Positions 1 through 9,614 of a stretch of DNA of 64,000 nt are shown here, in pieces. A program made the translations under genes and the position numbers. Origin of the DNA: Dehalococcoidia bacterium (GTDB lineage Bacteria > Chloroflexota > Dehalococcoidia > GIF9 > UBA5629); NCBI GenBank assembly GCA_003142375.1, contig PLME01000019.1, positions 88,709-152,708 of the forward strand. The letters run 5' to 3'. Each line of letters begins with the position of its first letter. The stretch's first letter is position 1. The notes under the pieces were generated by a model. It was given only the letters and a program-made list of their open reading frames with translations, searched no databases and was not told the origin of the DNA.

Positions 1-1118
<1,118 letters not shown>

Positions 1119-1166
1119 TTAACCTCTTTCCTCCTAAAAATATTGGTTCCTTAGATTCAAATGGGC

Positions 1167-1460
1167 CTATTTTTTCTTGGCAATGATGTCGGCTTCCCTG
1201 AGGATGATCAGCTCGTCATCGCCTTCCTTGTATTCCTGGCCTCCGTATTTGGCATAGATAACGATGTCGCCTACGGCCACGTCTATGGGCAGCCTCTTGC
1301 CTTCGTCGGTCATTTTGCCCGGCCCTACAGCCAGGACCTTGCCTTCCTGTGGTTTCTCTTTGGCAGTATCCGGCAGATAGATACCGCCCTTTGTCATCTC
1401 CTCTTTTTCAAGAGGTTTTACAACCACTCTGTCGCCCAAGGGTTGAATTTTTACAGCCAT
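1167..1460 (-). CDS. groES: Co-chaperonin GroES
   Basis: Ten-kDa lid of the GroEL chamber, 97 residues, normal length for the family. It begins MAVKIQPLGDRVVVKP, has the mobile-loop segment around KEEMTKGGIYLP, and ends in the usual DELIILREADIIA strand. The start is supported by an AGGAGG-type site directly upstream (GGAGGTAAGA on the minus strand). It is the first gene of a groES-groEL operon. A CIRCE inverted repeat lies in the leader, which implies repression by HrcA; hrcA itself is not in this window. Confidence 0.98.
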   Translation of the reverse strand: MAVKIQPLGDRVVVKPLEKEEMTKGGIYLPDTAKEKPQEGKVLAVGPGKMTDEGKRLPIDVAVGDIVIYAKYGGQEYKEGDDELIILREADIIAKKK

Positions 1461-1478
1461 TCTTACCTCCTAATAAAA

Positions 1479-1505
1479 TTAGCAATCTCTTTACGAGACT
1501 GCTAA
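1479..1505 (-). promoter_or_regulatory. CIRCE operator in the groES leader
   Basis: The plus strand reads TTAGCAATC, nine bases, GACTGCTAA. This is the CIRCE arrangement (TTAGCACTC-N9-GAGTGCTAA) with one mismatch in each arm. It lies between the putative groES -10 box and the ribosome site, the usual place for HrcA repression. A further copy of the right arm (GACTGCTAA, 1542-1550) lies upstream of the -35 box. Confidence 0.85.
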
Positions 1506-1507
1506 AT

Positions 1508-1536
1508 ATGGTAGCACAAAAAATTATCAATGGCAA
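1508..1536 (-). promoter_or_regulatory. Probable sigma-A promoter of groES-groEL
   Basis: On the minus strand TTGCCA is followed by 17 bases and TACCAT, just upstream of the CIRCE element. The match is moderate, but the spacing and the placement relative to the operator fit a vegetative promoter. Confidence 0.55.
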
Positions 1537-1571
1537 GGGTTGACTGCTAAAAAATGAGTGCGCTATAGGAG

Positions 1572-1877
1572 CTAAAAGTTGTAGCCGGCCTTCTTATAAT
1601 CGTCCATGGCCCTATCCTGCAGGCCGGACTTGTCGGCCAGTTCGGCCGCGTGGCTCCACATGCCCTGCGATTCGTAGTCCTGCAGCTTGTTTTCCAGGGA
1701 AGGTGAGTCAGCGGTTTCTACCGTGCAGGCTGAGAAGCGCGATATCACACGCCTGACTCCGTTCCCGCACCTGGGACAGCAGGTGATGGGGGCATCCGAC
1801 ATTTTTTGCAGGGTGTCGAAGCCCCGGGTGCAATAGCTGCACCCTTTCTCCGAAGGCCTGTATTCATAGATCGGCAT
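1572..1877 (-). CDS. FmdB-type small zinc-ribbon protein
   Basis: A 101-residue protein beginning MPIYEYRPSEKGCSYCTRGF, the FmdB/CxxC regulatory-protein pattern. CSYC near residues 13-16 and CPRC near 34-37 form a four-cysteine zinc ribbon. The tail is helical and acidic, without recognised motifs. Members of this family were linked to amide or nitrile regulation in one organism, but most have no known role. The gene stands alone downstream of the groES promoter region and is not obviously part of that operon. It may bind zinc and act as a small regulator; the function remains unassigned. Confidence 0.75.
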   Translation of the reverse strand: MPIYEYRPSEKGCSYCTRGFDTLQKMSDAPITCCPRCGNGVRRVISRFSACTVETADSPSLENKLQDYESQGMWSHAAELADKSGLQDRAMDDYKKAGYNF

Positions 1878-2141
1878 ATTTCCTCTGCGGATTTATTTTG
1901 CCACCGCCCGTGTCCGATGTCTAATTGGCACCTTGTGTTTGTCGATTAACTGAAGTAAAAATAACGCATGCTATTTCCCGGCCGTCTGTCGTATATTCTC
2001 AGGCCCCCCTGTACTCTCGGATGGCCAGCCGGGCTCATAGCCGGTAGCCTAACTCAGCGGGAACGACCGGGCCTCAGCCTATTACTAAGTGCCTATTGAT
2101 AAGTTCAAGGCTGTTGCTATAATAGCAGGCAGGGGTGAGTT

Positions 2142-2831
2142 ATGGATATTCAACTGACGAACGGAATAGTGGGTGTAACCTGCCTGGCATTCGCGGCCAT
2201 AGGCACATTCCTGCTGGTGCCGGACCGCGAGTTGACTGTGAGGGAAAGGATAGGGATTCATACCATCTTCTGGTCATTCATACTTTACGCCATGTGGATA
2301 ATCTACACGCTGGCTGGGAGAGAGCAAGGCTGGGACAAATACTTCCTTCTGGGCTTCCCTTTCCTGCTGGGCTTGTTGCTGAGCCTGCTTTCGGAATTGA
2401 ACTCCCGGCAACCCCCGTTTAACATCGCTGACCCGCGAATAAAAAAAATAGCACTGGATACGTGGAAGAGGCTGCCCAACAACGTGAAAAGGGGATTGCA
2501 AAAGACGGTCATGAATGTGCAGTCCATCCCCGAGTGGAGCGCCCTGGACCGGGAGGGCTTCAAGCCGGCAAAAATAACTGCCGCCAGATGGTTCCCCATC
2601 CTGCCATACCCGGCCAGAGGCATTATCCATATCTCTGCCGGCGATTGTCAGGGCCTGGCCGCATCCGTAATTACTGGTACGCTCGCCCATGAATTCGCCC
2701 AGGCTTACCAGTCGACGCGGACCCCTTTTGACAGCGAGGCGATCAACAGGGCGGGCGACGAGCTTCCGCTTAAGTGGGGCTTCAAAAAGGAAATCAAGGA
2801 ATTGATAGATCAGAGAAAGGCAGGTGCCTGA
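2142..2831 (+). CDS. Membrane-anchored protein with a degenerate metallopeptidase-like motif
   Basis: 229 residues, unrecognised. The N-terminal third holds two or three hydrophobic segments (about residues 8-25, 38-55 and 65-80) and the rest is soluble. Near residue 180 it reads GTLAHEFAQAYQST, followed about 15 residues later by EAINRAGDELPLKWGF. This resembles the HExxH helix and downstream E/D-rich helix of small zinc metallopeptidases, but the second histidine is glutamine (HEFAQ). The start ATG is preceded by GGGGTGAG at good spacing. It may be an inactive relative or a differently metallated enzyme. It stands alone. Confidence 0.6.
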   Translation: MDIQLTNGIVGVTCLAFAAIGTFLLVPDRELTVRERIGIHTIFWSFILYAMWIIYTLAGREQGWDKYFLLGFPFLLGLLLSLLSELNSRQPPFNIADPRIKKIALDTWKRLPNNVKRGLQKTVMNVQSIPEWSALDREGFKPAKITAARWFPILPYPARGIIHISAGDCQGLAASVITGTLAHEFAQAYQSTRTPFDSEAINRAGDELPLKWGFKKEIKELIDQRKAGA

Positions 2832-2926
2832 ATCATTATCCATTACGAATAGTCTATCATTTTTAAAATCCTCAGCCTTTGACAATGCTTGACAGCTAGA
2901 GTACCTTGAAACTATGGAGATATTGT

Positions 2927-3145
2927 ATGCCACGAGAGGTTGAACTAGATCGCTTCACAGTCAAGACTGATGAAGGCAAAGAATACACGATTATTGAATA
3001 CCAAGAGTATATTCAGGACAGGAATTCGGATGCAGAAAAAGTAGGTCTGAAAAGATGGACTACTTCCGAAGAATTGCATATCCACTACATCGATCCCAAG
3101 ACATTTAAGATATTCGAGACTGGTGAGATAGTTAGGAAAGTCTGA
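2927..3145 (+). CDS. Small conserved hypothetical protein
   Basis: 72 residues from the ATG at 2927 (MPREVELDRF), which has GGAG about nine bases upstream. The longer track start adds seven residues without a better ribosome site. It contains YTIIEYQEYI, a central LKRWTT and the terminal motif FKIFETGEIVRKV. I recall similar short proteins scattered across many bacteria, without an assigned role. There are no membrane segments, cysteines or nucleotide motifs. It lies upstream of the XRE gene but before that gene's own promoter, so it is probably separately expressed. Confidence 0.65.
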   Translation: MPREVELDRFTVKTDEGKEYTIIEYQEYIQDRNSDAEKVGLKRWTTSEELHIHYIDPKTFKIFETGEIVRKV

Positions 3146-3186
3146 GCGTCGAAATCCCAACTTACACGCTCCGAGTAAAATTCAAA

Positions 3187-3215
3187 TTGATAAAATACAC
3201 GTTAACGTGTAAAAT
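3187..3215 (+). promoter_or_regulatory. XRE promoter with 16-bp palindromic operator in the spacer
   Basis: TTGATA (3187-3192), a 17-base spacer and TAAAAT (3210-3215) form a near-consensus promoter. The perfect palindrome TACACGTTAACGTGTA (3196-3211) fills the spacer and touches the -10 box, an ideal repression site. Transcription would start around 3222, two bases before the ATG at 3224, implying a leaderless message. The same 16 bp recur at 3475-3490. Confidence 0.75.
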
Positions 3216-3223
3216 TGGGATAA

Positions 3224-3448
3224 ATGGCCAATTGTAAAGGTGGTGAAAGCTGGGACTCGCGGCGCATCAGGGCCCTGCGCAGGCATCTTAATCTTACTCA
3301 GATGGGGATGGCCGGTGAGCTGGGCACCAGGCAGCAGACCATCAGCGAATGGGAAAATGGGGAATACCAACCGCGGGGCGCCTCGGCCAGGCTGCTCTCC
3401 ATCATAGCCGACCGCTGCCATTTCGAATACCGGGCCGGGCCGAAGTAA
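3224..3448 (+). CDS. XRE-family helix-turn-helix regulator
   Basis: 74 residues, essentially one Cro/CI-type DNA-binding domain. The helices read RRIRALRRHLNLTQMGMAGE and LGTRQQTISEWENG, with Q-Q-T-I-S-E-W-E-N as the recognition helix. No effector domain is present. The promoter contains an identical palindrome to one placed before the next gene, so this protein probably represses itself and the DUF2851 gene. No ribosome site is visible, consistent with a leaderless transcript. The gene is 49 bases upstream of the DUF2851 gene and in the same direction. Confidence 0.85.
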   Translation: MANCKGGESWDSRRIRALRRHLNLTQMGMAGELGTRQQTISEWENGEYQPRGASARLLSIIADRCHFEYRAGPK

Positions 3449-3474
3449 ACCCTTATTATTTTTTTACCTGTTAT

Positions 3475-3494
3475 TACACGTTAACGTGTAGAAT
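3475..3494 (+). promoter_or_regulatory. Second copy of the TACACGTTAACGTGTA operator, before the DUF2851 gene
   Basis: The palindrome at 3475-3490 is identical to that at 3196-3211. It overlaps a TAGAAT -10-like hexamer (3489-3494) in exactly the same register as the first copy. The -35 region (ACCTGT) is weak. The ATG at 3498 is only three bases past the hexamer, so a start from this -10 would fall inside the gene. The site may instead block read-through or use a slightly different start point. Confidence 0.7.
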
Positions 3495-3497
3495 TCG

Positions 3498-4823
3498 ATG
3501 GAAAAGATCACCGAAAAGAACGTAGCGGGCTTGTGGAGGAGTGGCCTAATCTCAGGGCTGGAGGATGACCTGGGGAATGACATACAGGTTATCCATCCCG
3601 GAAGGGGCAGCACCGGGGTGGGATGCGACTTTCAGGATGCCGTTATAGAGATGAATGGGGAAAGGATCGTGGGCGATGTAGAGATACATGTGACATCCGA
3701 CCTCTGGCTCAAGCATGGGCATGGCGCCAACCCGCTTTATAACGGCATAATCCTGCACGCCGCTATGTGGCAGCGGGGTGGCCTGCCGGTGAAGCTGCAG
3801 AACGGCAGGACCATCCCCACCGTGATCTTGCACAAATATATACCCGGCGGTATGGAAGATATCTGCTTGGCCTCGAACATAACCGCCCCAGGCTGCCCTT
3901 ACAGCGAGCGGCGGGCAGTGCGGAATAAATTGCACCGTATACTGTCCCGGGCCGGCATGCAAAGGTTTAGTCAGAAAATGGACAGATTTTCCGCCTCTTT
4001 ACGCAACGATAATGCTTCGCAGGTGTTATATAAAGCCATTTGCAGGGCGTTGGGCTATTCCCGGAATACGGCACCCTTTGAAAGGCTGGCCGCGTTGCTG
4101 CCGCTTTCCCTGTTGGAGAAATACATCGCCGGCGATGTGCTTAAAAGGCGGGCCTGCCTCTTCGGCGTAGCAGGACTGCTGCCGTCGCAGAGGCCGGGAG
4201 CGGGCATTTTATCCGATGATGAAGCATGTATGATGGAAGAAAGATGGCAGGCGATCGGGCTGCCTTCCTCCCCGATAGCTTATTCTGCATGGAAAATTGC
4301 CTGCGTCAGGCCGGGCAACAGCCCGCTCAAAAGGCTGGCCGGCCTGAGTCACCTGCTGGCCAAGTTTGAGGATACGGGGTTATTGGCCGGGTTGTCCCTG
4401 CTGACCGGTGCGGCCCCGCTTAAACAGGCGTCCGGCATACTGGAAAACTCCATGATGGTCAAAGGTGAAGGCTACTGGACATGCCACTATGATTTCGGCC
4501 GTTCCCATGAGTGCGGCACGGCTTTGATCGGGAAGGGGCGTGCCCGGGATATAATTATTAATGCCGTCTTGCCTTTTTCCCTGGCCCGTGCACACGAAAA
4601 GGACGACGAAAAACTGAAGCGCAAAATATCGGCTATATACAGGAGCTGCAAGGCCTTGCCGGGCAACGAGCTGACCAGGTATATGCAGCACGAGCTGTCG
4701 ATCGAAAGCCGGGAGAGAATGACTGCCTGCCTGCAGCAGGGGTTGCTGCACATCTATCACTCGTGGTGCCGCGTCAAGGATTGCCGGAGTTGCCCGGTAG
4801 CTATAGGCCGAATGCCAGACTAG
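3498..4823 (+). CDS. DUF2851-family protein
   Basis: 441 residues. The N-terminal part matches the DUF2851 pattern: [26 protein letters not shown], then [18 protein letters not shown] and [14 protein letters not shown]. The D...GDVEIH strand with a following HGH is the most conserved part and recalls metal-dependent nuclease cores, but that is only a resemblance. The C terminus carries [16 protein letters not shown], a three-cysteine cluster typical of the family. The function is unknown. The gene is paired with an XRE regulator through a shared palindromic operator and overlaps the 3' end of tsaD by 23 bases, tail to tail. No ribosome site lies between the operator and the ATG. Confidence 0.8.
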   Translation: MEKITEKNVAGLWRSGLISGLEDDLGNDIQVIHPGRGSTGVGCDFQDAVIEMNGERIVGDVEIHVTSDLWLKHGHGANPLYNGIILHAAMWQRGGLPVKLQNGRTIPTVILHKYIPGGMEDICLASNITAPGCPYSERRAVRNKLHRILSRAGMQRFSQKMDRFSASLRNDNASQVLYKAICRALGYSRNTAPFERLAALLPLSLLEKYIAGDVLKRRACLFGVAGLLPSQRPGAGILSDDEACMMEERWQAIGLPSSPIAYSAWKIACVRPGNSPLKRLAGLSHLLAKFEDTGLLAGLSLLTGAAPLKQASGILENSMMVKGEGYWTCHYDFGRSHECGTALIGKGRARDIIINAVLPFSLARAHEKDDEKLKRKISAIYRSCKALPGNELTRYMQHELSIESRERMTACLQQGLLHIYHSWCRVKDCRSCPVAIGRMPD

Positions 4824-5793
4824 GAATGACGTCCAGCCCGTCGTTATCGGCGGCCTGCCCCGACATCAGCCGGTAGTAGGCGCAGGAGCCGACCATACCG
4901 GCATTGTCCGTACATAGGATGGGAGGCGGTATCAGCACCGGCAGAGGAGAAGCGGCCAGCATACGGCTGCGCAGCGCACTGTTAGCGGCCACGCCTCCCG
5001 CCAGCAATATCCCTTTTACGCCGTGCCGTTTAGCGGCCTGTATGCTTTTGGTGACCAGCACGTCTACGATGGCGTCCTGAAAGGCGGCAGCCGCCTCCCG
5101 GGTCCATTTCTCGTCTCTGTCGTTTTGAGCCTCGGCCATGTGCAGCAGGGCTGTCTTTACCCCGCTGAAGCTAAAGTCATCGGTATCCTTCAGCCATGCG
5201 CGGGGCAAGGAAAGCGAGGTAGTCACTCCATTGGTGACTGCCTGGATGGCCGGCCCGCCGGGATAGGGCAGGCCCAGTATCCGGGCCCCCTTATCGAAGG
5301 CCTCGCCGGCGGCGTCGTCCCTGGTGCTGCCCAACTTCTGAAAGTGGCCGTGCTCCCGCATCAAGATCAGGTCGCTGTGTCCGCCCGAGACGATCAGACA
5401 CAGGCAGGGCAGCTCGGGTTGGACTGCTGTGAGCCAGTTGGCGTAGATATGTCCTTCAAGGTGGTTAATGCCTATCAGCGGCAGCTTGTTGGCCAGCGCC
5501 AGCGCCTTGGCGAAGTTGACTCCCACGATCAATGAACCGGCCAGCCCCGGCCCCTTGGTCACCGCCACGGCATCGAGCTGGCCCTGGTCGATGCCTGCCT
5601 CTTTGAAGGCCTGTTCGCTCACCGGCACGATGGTCAGCATGTGCTGGCGCGAGGCTACTTCCGGCACGATGCCGCCGTAGCGGGCATGGATTTCCACCTG
5701 CGAGGCGATCACATTGGAGAGGATATTGCGGCCGTCCTTTACGATGGCAACCGAGGTCTCGTCGCAGGATGTTTCAACTGCCAGGATAATCAC
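4801..5793 (-). CDS. tsaD: tRNA threonylcarbamoyladenosine transferase TsaD
   Basis: Transfers the threonylcarbamoyl group to A37 of ANN-decoding tRNAs in the cytosol, working with TsaB/TsaE/TsaC. 330 residues, normal length. ASKHA-fold signatures: [17 protein letters not shown] at the N terminus, the metal-binding [10 protein letters not shown] near residue 110, VSGGHSDLI, and the late [13 protein letters not shown] and CTDNAGMVG segments. Start is a GTG. It stands alone on this strand; its 3' end overlaps the DUF2851 gene by 23 bases. No tsaB or tsaE is seen nearby. Confidence 0.97.
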   Translation of the reverse strand: MIILAVETSCDETSVAIVKDGRNILSNVIASQVEIHARYGGIVPEVASRQHMLTIVPVSEQAFKEAGIDQGQLDAVAVTKGPGLAGSLIVGVNFAKALALANKLPLIGINHLEGHIYANWLTAVQPELPCLCLIVSGGHSDLILMREHGHFQKLGSTRDDAAGEAFDKGARILGLPYPGGPAIQAVTNGVTTSLSLPRAWLKDTDDFSFSGVKTALLHMAEAQNDRDEKWTREAAAAFQDAIVDVLVTKSIQAAKRHGVKGILLAGGVAANSALRSRMLAASPLPVLIPPPILCTDNAGMVGSCAYYRLMSGQAADNDGLDVIPSLAFGL

Positions 5794-5841
5794 GGCAGGG
5801 ATTATAGCACAAAGCTAAATCCCGAAATCCGCTAATCGATT

Positions 5842-6717
5842 TTATAGCCAAGAAACCTCAGGGGGCTTCCTCTCTATCCATTTCTTAAATTCAAATTTGG
5901 GATAGCCTATGGCTAGACCACCGTAGACCTTATGGTTCTCGGGAAGGTTGATCAAACGACAGATTGACTTATCACGCTGACAGGCCGCCAAGATATATCC
6001 GGTGTAGAAGCTACCTAATCCCAATGAATAGGCCATTAAAGCTGCATTCTGAATGGCTAATTGAGCATTGATGTCCGCCATAGCAGACCGCTCATCCGCG
6101 TGGAATATTATCAAAGCCGGGGCGTTGCGCAAAATACGGTCCGTGCCACTTTTAACTAGAGCAACCAGTCTTTTCAGTTGAGGAATACTTTTAAAAAAAG
6201 CGCCAGAATGCTTCCCCAGACTCATTGAAATCAGTGGCTTCATCAATGGATTACGCGCCTTAGTCACCGAACCGGAGATTAGATTCGTAGTGGCCCGTAC
6301 CATTTCCTCTAATGTTTTCTTGTTCTGGACTACAATATATCTTGTCGTTTGCGTATTATGAGAGGTTGGGGCAAATCGTGCTGCATCTATTATCCGCTCA
6401 ATCTGCTGTTTTTCGACAAATTTGTCCTGAAAGGCTCGTGTCGATCTTCGAGTCCTTAATAGTTCCAATACCCCTTCCTGAGACGGCAAGTTCTTTTGAT
6501 TAACTGGTTGGATATAGCCCTGGGGAAATCCTGAGTGAACAATGGCATCTTTGGGGCAAATAGCTGCACAATGACCGCAAGAATTACAGAATTCTAAATC
6601 ATGAGCTTCAGGAAAGGAATCCTTGGATATTTGGATGAAAAGTTTACCCGGACACTCTTGAACACATATGGCGCATTTGGAACACAAATCCGCCTTTACG
6701 ATGATTGTCGGAATCAT
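5842..6717 (-). CDS. Nitroreductase-family protein with N-terminal 2[4Fe-4S] ferredoxin domain
   Basis: Predicted cytosolic flavin oxidoreductase. The first 60 residues hold two [4Fe-4S] motifs (CSKCAICVQECP and CNSCGHCAAICP), then an FMN-binding nitroreductase fold starts at LLRTRRSTRAFQDK, with the RIIDAARFAPTSHNTQTTRY signature and C-terminal LGLGSFYTGYI. I moved the start from the track ORF (6801) to the ATG at 6717 (MIPTIIVKADLC) because AGGAGG lies six bases before it; the extra 28 residues are upstream noise. This gives 291 residues. The substrate cannot be told. The architecture is common in strict anaerobes. It stands alone. Confidence 0.9.
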   Translation of the reverse strand: MIPTIIVKADLCSKCAICVQECPGKLFIQISKDSFPEAHDLEFCNSCGHCAAICPKDAIVHSGFPQGYIQPVNQKNLPSQEGVLELLRTRRSTRAFQDKFVEKQQIERIIDAARFAPTSHNTQTTRYIVVQNKKTLEEMVRATTNLISGSVTKARNPLMKPLISMSLGKHSGAFFKSIPQLKRLVALVKSGTDRILRNAPALIIFHADERSAMADINAQLAIQNAALMAYSLGLGSFYTGYILAACQRDKSICRLINLPENHKVYGGLAIGYPKFEFKKWIERKPPEVSWL

Positions 6718-6918
6718 TTCAATCCTCCTGCTGTTATTCGCTTCCTCTTCAGCACCGTAAGGCTCTCCGGTACATCGATGGCTGTGGATATTCAGAATCA
6801 ATCTTACGCATGGAATGATGTTTAATGGGATATACGTTACGCCGCGCTAAAAATCGAAGAGCAAAGGCATCTGTGAATTAACATCGATATGTATATTCCC
6901 CACTTGGCTGAAGTCAGC

Positions 6919-7440
6919 TTATAGGGACCCATCCAGTTCATCCGCTACCTGTCTTTTACAGGCCCTGCAACGTTGTGCACCCCTGAAAAGAGGGCTACCA
7001 CACGAAGGGCAGTGATATCGTTTACATTCTGAGCGTGCCCATTCTACGCTGCCTTCCTCATCACCATGCTCGGCCACTTTTGCCCGCCATATGGGAATGG
7101 TTCGTTTCATTACTTGCAGGCCAGTGGCTAAGAAGAAATTCTGAATCAGATCGCATGGCCAGTCGTGACATTGATGGCAAGAGTAGTACCCTTTTGATTT
7201 AACGCAATCCCTAATTTTGCATGTATTGCAGTAACTATAAAGCTTTTTGGCAGGATCAGGTTGCATACATCCAAGACATTCTGTTTCTTCAGGTTTTGTT
7301 TTATAAAGGTTCGCCATAACCGCCCTGAATTTTTCATTGCCGTCCCTTGTTGCGATGTAGACCCCGCAGCTACCGCAATATAACCCACACGGTGCCATCA
7401 AATCCCTGTTCTTGATTTCTTCATCTGCCCATCCTTTCAT
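6919..7440 (-). CDS. DUF3795-type cysteine-rich protein
   Basis: About 173 residues with many cysteines: MAPCGLYCGSCGVYIATRDG at the N terminus, then CLGC, YCNTCKIRDC, YYSCHQCHDWPC and a C-terminal zinc ribbon CPSCGSPLFRGAQRCRAC. The CGLYCGxC start and CxxCHxxPC pattern mark the DUF3795 family, of unknown function and frequent in anaerobes. The extra C-terminal ribbon is an add-on. The start is chosen at the ATG at 7440 (MKGWADEE), with GGGAG six bases upstream; the track ORF begins six codons earlier. It probably binds metal; no neighbour suggests a pathway. Confidence 0.75.
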   Translation of the reverse strand: MKGWADEEIKNRDLMAPCGLYCGSCGVYIATRDGNEKFRAVMANLYKTKPEETECLGCMQPDPAKKLYSYCNTCKIRDCVKSKGYYSCHQCHDWPCDLIQNFFLATGLQVMKRTIPIWRAKVAEHGDEEGSVEWARSECKRYHCPSCGSPLFRGAQRCRACKRQVADELDGSL

Positions 7441-7737
7441 GTGCATCTCCCATTTCATTAATATCTAGTGTATATTATGAATTGTTAGCCTGCTTCTGTC
7501 GAGGGGCTCATAGGTGGTGATCATGGCAAAATTCGTATGTATGTTAATCTATTATAAAAATCATAGGTCTGAAGTACCAATTATTGCAGCACTTTCATTC
7601 TAATATCGTACTTATTGAGCTCTCCTACATAGCTATTTATGCCATCCCTTATCGCAGATTAACCGATTGATGTTTTTTACCTGTGTTGCTACAATTAAAC
7701 CCCGGCCTTCAGGGCCGTTTAATAGTGAGGTTAGCAT

Positions 7738-8376
7738 ATGGATATTACCTGGTTTGGACATTCGTGTTTCCGCATAAAAGGCAAAGAGGCAGTCATATTG
7801 ACCGACCCCTGCCCGCCCGATACGGGCTACACCATAGGGAAAATCCAGGCTGATATGGTTACCGTCAGCCATGCCCATCCCGGCCACTCCTTCCTGGATA
7901 CCATCCAGGAAGGCTACCATTTGATCAAGGGGCCGGGAGAGTACGAGATCAAGGACACCTATATCACAGGCGTGGCCGCCTTTCATGACGACGAGCAGGG
8001 CAAGAGATTAGGTAAGAATACCGTCTTCGTAATTGAGATTGAGGGGGTGACTTTGTGTCATCTTGGCGACCTGGGGCACACCCTTTCTCCCGAGGTCATC
8101 GGCGAACTGGGCAGCGTCAACGTGCTCTTTCTGCCGGTGGGAGGCCATTCAACTATCGGTGCGTCCATGGCGGCCGACCTTGTAAGGAACCTGAACCCGG
8201 GTTATGTGGTTCCCATGCACTATAAAACGACGGACGAGAAGGGCGATGTCGAGTTTCCCGAAAAGTTCCTCAAGGAACTGGGCATCAAGGAGTTGGCCAC
8301 GCAGGCCAAACTGGTGGTCACGCGCAGCAATATACCCTCCAGCACCCAGGTCGTCATGCTGGATTACAAGCATTAA
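7738..8376 (+). CDS. Metallo-beta-lactamase-fold hydrolase, UlaG/YtkL-like
   Basis: 212 residues, beginning MDITWFGHSCFRIKGKEAVI, the typical opening of UlaG-like metal-dependent hydrolases. The metal motif reads SHAHPGH, with the HxHxxH histidines present but glycine where the usual aspartate sits. Later ligands appear in LCHLGDLGH and the terminal VVPMHYKT. The substrate is unknown. It is followed 48 bases later by the coiled-coil zinc-ribbon gene and the RNase P RNA. The family includes lactonases and many uncharacterised members, so no pathway is claimed. Confidence 0.85.
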   Translation: MDITWFGHSCFRIKGKEAVILTDPCPPDTGYTIGKIQADMVTVSHAHPGHSFLDTIQEGYHLIKGPGEYEIKDTYITGVAAFHDDEQGKRLGKNTVFVIEIEGVTLCHLGDLGHTLSPEVIGELGSVNVLFLPVGGHSTIGASMAADLVRNLNPGYVVPMHYKTTDEKGDVEFPEKFLKELGIKELATQAKLVVTRSNIPSSTQVVMLDYKH

Positions 8377-8424
8377 ATCCCTGCGTTTTGACATATAAAT
8401 TACTCTGCCGTAGAATTGCCTTCT

Positions 8425-9120
8425 ATGAGCCTTGCCAAACGCGTATTTGAATTTCAGCAGATCGAACAAGCCATTTTAAGCCGGCGCAATCAGGCCGATG
8501 AAATTGATTTGCGTCTGAACCACAATTCAGCTTACGAGAAAGCCAGGGAAGAGCTGTCCGTGGCCGAGCAGGGCAAAGAAGATCTCGAACGGCAATACAA
8601 GGAGCTCGACGCCGAAGCCGAACAACTTCGCAATAATATCCAGCGGATCAACGATAAGCTTTACGGCGGCAAGATCAAGAATCCCAAGGAGCTGATGAGT
8701 TTCGAGCAGGAAGCTACCATGCTGAAATCCAACCTTGTGCCCAAGGACGATCTGTTGCTGGCCATGATGGAGAGGCTCGAGTCCCGCAAGGCCGAAGTCC
8801 AGCGCCTGCAGGAGTCCTGCAAGACCATCGAAGCGGCCTGGCAGAAGGAGAAGCTGGACCTTAAGGTGCAGAAGGATAAAGTGATGGGCGAGCTGGCAGG
8901 GCTGGAAAAGAAAAGGCAGGAGATTGCCGCGGACATAGATAGATCGGCCCTGAGTACCTATGAAGGCATCAAGGGCAGGAAGAGCCAGGCTGTGGTGAAG
9001 GTGGAGCAGGGCAGGTGCATGGGCTGCCGTGTGACTCTATCCGTCAGCGAACTGCAGCGGGTACGCGGCATGGCTATCGTGACCTGCAGCAACTGCGGCC
9101 GCATCTTATACCTCAGCTAG
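8425..9120 (+). CDS. Coiled-coil protein with C4 zinc ribbon (CT398-like)
   Basis: About 231 residues. Roughly 1-180 is a long heptad-rich coiled coil (AKRVFEFQQIEQ onward, rich in E, K, Q and L). The C terminus is a zinc ribbon with CMGCRVTLS and CSNCGRILYL. This architecture matches the CT398/zf-RING_7 family. Its role is unresolved; links to flagella/secretion or nucleic acids have been proposed for relatives. I prefer the ATG at 8425 over the TTG at 8416 used by the track. The RNase P RNA gene begins 40 bases downstream and has its own promoter. Confidence 0.85.
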   Translation: MSLAKRVFEFQQIEQAILSRRNQADEIDLRLNHNSAYEKAREELSVAEQGKEDLERQYKELDAEAEQLRNNIQRINDKLYGGKIKNPKELMSFEQEATMLKSNLVPKDDLLLAMMERLESRKAEVQRLQESCKTIEAAWQKEKLDLKVQKDKVMGELAGLEKKRQEIAADIDRSALSTYEGIKGRKSQAVVKVEQGRCMGCRVTLSVSELQRVRGMAIVTCSNCGRILYLS

Positions 9121-9125
9121 ATCAT

Positions 9126-9154
9126 TTGACCTGTCAGCACACAAGTTGTAGAGT
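9126..9154 (+). promoter_or_regulatory. Promoter of RNase P RNA
   Basis: TTGACC, 17 bases, TAGAGT. Counting seven bases from the -10 box puts the start at 9161, exactly the first base of the P1 helix of the RNA. Confidence 0.8.
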
Positions 9155-9160
9155 AGTTTA

Positions 9161-9515
9161 GCCAAGCAGGCCGGACGGCCGCTGCGGTCTTGAAGATCGC
9201 AGAGGAAAGTCCGAACTCCACCAGGCAGGGTGCTGGGTAACGCCCAGGAGGGGTGACCCTACGGACAGTGCAACAGAAACATACCGCTCGTCGCAAGAGG
9301 AGTAAGGGTGAAATGGTGAGGCAAGAGCTCACCGGCGGTCGGGTGACCGGCCGGCCGTGCAAACCCCACCCGGAGCAAGACCTAATAGGGGGATATGGCA
9401 CGCCTGGGCCGACCCCGGGTTGGTCGCATGACTGCGATGGTAACATCGCAGCTAGATGGATGGCCGCCGCTCCGGTTTACCGGAGTACAGAAATCGGCTT
9501 ACAGGCCTGCTTGGC
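9161..9515 (+). ncRNA. rnpB: RNase P RNA (bacterial type A)
   Basis: Catalytic RNA that trims the 5' ends of pre-tRNAs. The first ten bases GCCAAGCAGG pair perfectly with the last ten CCTGCTTGGC (P1). The conserved core is readable: GAGGAAAGTCCGAACTCC (CR-I), CAGTGCAACAGAAACATACC, AGGGTGAAATGGTGAGGCAA, the GAGCAAGACC region, AGATGGATGGCCGCC and the terminal ACAGAAATCGGCTTACAG (CR-V). Length is 355 nt, normal for type A. The ORFs printed across it in the track (9117-9446 and 9253-9519) are artefacts. Confidence 0.97.
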
Positions 9516-9614
9516 GTAAATATTTCGACGCCATGTTTGAAAGAGCTATCATATTAGCTATATAATTTTAACCTTGTTGGCTGATTTCCATAATTCAGCA
9601 CTGGAGATAATTAA

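Noticed and set aside
2274-2933. 219-codon minus-strand ORF
   Set aside because: Antisense to the membrane protein at 2142-2831; composition is like a shadow and it has no ribosome site.
7523-7603. 26-codon ORF (MAKFVCMLIYYKNHRSEVPI...) with AGGTGG upstream
   Set aside because: Short, no recognisable features, in a 278-base A/T-rich gap; possibly chance or a fragment.
9117-9519. ORFs of 109 and 88 codons across the RNase P RNA
   Set aside because: The region folds as type A RNase P RNA with perfect P1 and all conserved cores; coding is coincidental.
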